Origin: Lentisphaerota bacterium
GTDB taxonomy: Bacteria > Verrucomicrobiota > Lentisphaeria > Victivallales > GWF2-50-93
DNA: 14,820 nt
NCBI GenBank assembly: GCA_025360875.1
Contig: JANYBI010000550.1
Span: 1 to 14,820, forward strand
Direction of reading: 5' to 3'
Below are positions 12,523-14,820 of the stretch, piece by piece; positions within the stretch are counted from its first letter, which is position 1, and each line of letters begins with the position of its first letter. The position numbers and the translations under genes were made by a program. The notes below the pieces were generated by a model. It was not told the origin of the DNA and did not search any database. It saw nothing but the letters and a program-made list of their open reading frames with translations.

Positions 12523-12552
12523 ACACTTGCGGAAATATTTAGATTTTCCTGT

Positions 12553-14820
12553 CTATCCGGCGAACAGTTCGCCGTTGACCGTCACCCGGGTGAACGCCTG
12601 CCAGTCTGCGTTGCGTACTGCACGCCAGCGTACCGCCGCCGGCATGTCCACGCATATGTGCAGTTCGTTATTCTTGACCCGCCAACTTACACGCAATGGA
12701 CCATGAGGTGACGCGCTGGCTCCTTCGGCAGATTCCAAATCGCAGGGATGAGGGCTGATGACCACCTCTGCCGATCCGGGCGCCACAGGCAGGATCCCCA
12801 GCACGCTGCGGTTGAACACATACACCGGAGCCGATGACCACGCATGGCAGTGGCTGCGGGTCGGGATCCGGGCTTCCCACCCGCGGAAAGTCTCCCAGCA
12901 GGTGCTGGCATCGCTGTCGATCATGTCGCGCCACAGATTGCGGATCAGTTCCACGGCATGCCGTGCATCACCGACCTTTTCCAGAGCTTCCATGACGTAC
13001 TGCAGTGCGAATGGACTTCCGATTTTTACCATTCCCTCGGGTGGAGAAATCAAGTTGCGAAGTGCGCAGTCGCGGGCATTGTCGTCCGGCAGCACGTCGT
13101 TCAGCAATGCAAGCGCGCTGGTATGCTGGCTGATCTTGGGACTGATGGTTCCGTCGTTGCGGACAGCGTCGGGATAGCTGCATTTGACAGGATCCCACAG
13201 CGCAATCACTGCGTTCCGGACCCGTTTGCGCCAGCCGTCGATCCATGCCACGTCATCCAGATGGTTAAGGGCTGACGCGGCCTCGCGTGTGGCATCCAGC
13301 GCCCCGACAAGGAACAGCGAATTGTGCATTACGGTATTGTGATCCTGGTCGATCGGCGCCCAGTCGAAAAGATTCCACGCCTTGATCGAAAGCAGTCCGC
13401 CACGTTCAGTGCAATGCTTTTCAATGGCTTTCAGATTCTGTTTCACCGCGGGATAGAGTTCGGTCAGTCCGTCACGGTCCCCGCTCGCGAGGAAATATTC
13501 CCAGACGTTCTGCACCCACAACAGGCTCCACGCGGTGAGAATGCTGTCCCAGCCGCTCGGTACCTGGCAGGCGGTGATGGGAAGATCATCCAGCGACTGC
13601 GCCGTCAGCCGCAGACAGCGCAACGTGATATCGTCGGCTCCGAAACATATATTGTTGTAAAGCGATTCATTGCGCGCGTCACCGACCCACAATGTCTGTT
13701 CGTACAGAGGACAGTCTGTGTATGTGTCCTCCATGCAGAGGCGCAATGTGTAGGCGCTGATCTCCCAGATGCGGGTCATGAGCGGATCAGAGCAGCGGAA
13801 CTCTCCGCGGCGTTCGATCGGATATGTGGCGAGATCGAGGGAGACGGTGCGGATCCTCACAGGGCCGGTCTGGTTGCGCAAGGTCAGGAAGAGATAGCGG
13901 CCTGCCCGCCGTTTCTGCGAGACGAAAGTGTTCAGGCCATCCTTGCAGATGTAACGGAATCCATTGCGGTTCCCGCCGGTGTGCTGGAGTTCGTCGCCGA
14001 TCCGGAATTCGATAAGGTTCACATCCACGATCGTGCCGACGGCAGCCTGGAGTTCAAATTCCACCCAGCCGACCAGTTCCCGTCCGAAATCAAGGCACAG
14101 CTCGATGTCGCCTGCCGACGCAGGATTGACAGCCGTCCATTCGTGGTTTGCCGACAGGAGAGCTGAAGCGTCCTGGACTAGAGGCCGGGCATCATCCTGT
14201 ACTTTCCGGAAACGGAACGGCAGATAGCTGTTGGCAAGGAACATTTTTTCCGGCGACACTGGCCGATAGCGGTCCGCCACAACTTTTTTGAATGACGCCG
14301 CATCGCCGCATCCGGAAAATGCCGCTACTCTTTGTGCGAATTCCGCAGGACCTGCATCATGCGTGGTATTTTCGGCGTTGGACGGCGGGACATATCCTTC
14401 GGCGAGATTGATCATCGCCCACGGATTCGGATCGTCAGCGGCACATGGATTGCGCCACTTGAGTCCGTCCGCTTCAGAAAACGCCAGTCCCAGATCGTAG
14501 CATCCATGCCCATATTCGTTATGCACCAGCACGACAAATAGATTCTCACCTGCCTGGAGCTTAACTGTGCCGTCGGTAATTTCCTTTCCACCGCATGTGA
14601 TTCGGAACCCTCCGGAATCAGAGTCCACGTGGATCTCGCGTGCCCGGTCGGCGACAATTATAGTGCCCAGCACTGCGGCAAAAGCCATGATGTTGGCGGT
14701 GAGATCCTGCGGATAGCAAAGGCGCTTAAGATCGAATGTGACGCCATGCGCCGGCGAGCTGACCACACGCGCTTCCAGCAGACGTAGAGGAAACGCAGGT
14801 TCACGTGTCAGGAACCGGAC
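12553..14820 (-). CDS. GH78-like alpha-L-rhamnosidase, 5' end outside window
   Basis: The frame is open to the right edge (755 residues visible), so the start is missing; an internal GTG at 14766 has no reason to be the true start. An N-terminal beta-sandwich (jelly-roll) region of about 330 residues precedes an (alpha/alpha)6 barrel. Catalytic signs (numbering of visible residues): 'DCPLYEQTLWVGDAR' with D369, E374 and D381, matching the spacing of D567, E572 and D579 in Bacillus RhaB; and 'STCWETFRGW' with E643, the likely counterpart of E841. 'SHCHAWSSAPVYVFNRSVLGILPVAPG' is the usual passage into the C-terminal beta domain ('GPLRVSWRVKNNELHICVDMP'). The family removes L-rhamnose from pectins, other plant glycans and flavonoid glycosides. 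Whether it is exported cannot be seen. It converges on brnA. Confidence 0.87.
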   Translation of the reverse strand, partial: VRFLTREPAFPLRLLEARVVSSPAHGVTFDLKRLCYPQDLTANIMAFAAVLGTIIVADRAREIHVDSDSGGFRITCGGKEITDGTVKLQAGENLFVVLVHNEYGHGCYDLGLAFSEADGLKWRNPCAADDPNPWAMINLAEGYVPPSNAENTTHDAGPAEFAQRVAAFSGCGDAASFKKVVADRYRPVSPEKMFLANSYLPFRFRKVQDDARPLVQDASALLSANHEWTAVNPASAGDIELCLDFGRELVGWVEFELQAAVGTIVDVNLIEFRIGDELQHTGGNRNGFRYICKDGLNTFVSQKRRAGRYLFLTLRNQTGPVRIRTVSLDLATYPIERRGEFRCSDPLMTRIWEISAYTLRLCMEDTYTDCPLYEQTLWVGDARNESLYNNICFGADDITLRCLRLTAQSLDDLPITACQVPSGWDSILTAWSLLWVQNVWEYFLASGDRDGLTELYPAVKQNLKAIEKHCTERGGLLSIKAWNLFDWAPIDQDHNTVMHNSLFLVGALDATREAASALNHLDDVAWIDGWRKRVRNAVIALWDPVKCSYPDAVRNDGTISPKISQHTSALALLNDVLPDDNARDCALRNLISPPEGMVKIGSPFALQYVMEALEKVGDARHAVELIRNLWRDMIDSDASTCWETFRGWEARIPTRSHCHAWSSAPVYVFNRSVLGILPVAPGSAEVVISPHPCDLESAEGASASPHGPLRVSWRVKNNELHICVDMPAAVRWRAVRNADWQAFTRVTVNGELFAG

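Noticed and set aside
12531..12549. Hairpin GGAAA/TTTCC as a terminator after brnA
   Set aside because: The stem is five mostly A-T pairs around a nine-base loop, too weak to call.
13690..13760. GH78-like motif with YEQ instead of the usual R-E-R as an active-site anomaly
   Set aside because: D, E and D keep the catalytic spacing, and the DCP-x-YEQ form is common among GH78-like proteins, so it is not unusual.
13324..14166. 280-codon open frame on the plus strand
   Set aside because: It lies entirely antisense to the GH78-like gene, whose catalytic motifs are intact, and shows no domain of its own.

Overview
The window reads as chromosome of a polysaccharide-degrading bacterium of the PVC superphylum, most likely Lentisphaerota or Kiritimatiellota. 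The reasons are a type II pseudopilin-like protein with the FTLIELLVVIAIIAIL leader and an H-G...DG tail, large glycoside hydrolases (GH78-like, GH127-like), exported beta-propeller and HEAT-repeat proteins, a planctomycete-style carboxypeptidase-regulatory-like protein, and many palindromic intergenic repeats. This is inference from gene types; there is no rRNA or other phylogenetic marker here. I found no tRNA, rRNA, CRISPR array or transposase.

Layout. 1-756 (minus): 5' part of an exported NHL/beta-propeller-like protein, running off the left edge. 875-999: large inverted-repeat element. 1015-2067 (minus): pseudopilin-like protein whose leader carries short tandem repeats and a second, upstream FTLIEL motif. 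2290-2828 (plus): antitoxin-first toxin-antitoxin (TA) operon, Unstab_antitox plus ParE/RelE. 2876-2953: nested hairpin. 2973-3749 (plus): carboxypeptidase-regulatory-like protein. 3954-5651 (plus): GH127-like hydrolase with its own promoter. 5741-8041 (minus): exported HEAT-repeat protein. 8154-9884 (minus): GT-C membrane glycosyltransferase. 9885-10236: divergent intergenic region with a three-hairpin element and an 18-bp perfect palindrome. 10237-11801 (plus): two lipoproteins. 11861-12522 (plus): AT-rich segment with a doubtful micro-ORF and the brnT-brnA TA operon. 12553-14820 (minus): GH78-like alpha-L-rhamnosidase, open at the right edge.

How the genes fit together. Two hydrolases that would act on rhamnose- and arabinose-containing plant or algal glycans, plus exported proteins of unknown role, suggest a glycan-foraging lifestyle, but no single degradation operon is visible: most genes stand alone with their own promoters. 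The two TA modules and the AT-rich lipoprotein gene are accessory insertions between them.

The least ordinary features are not the genes but the DNA around them. These are the repeat-expanded pseudopilin leader (possible frame switching); several distinct palindromic repeat families, one with two copies in the window; a brnT promoter placed so that the transcript would begin at the start codon, overlapping a perfect 11-bp tandem repeat; and identical promoter hexamers and spacing in front of both TA operons. I do not see a clearly new multi-gene system.
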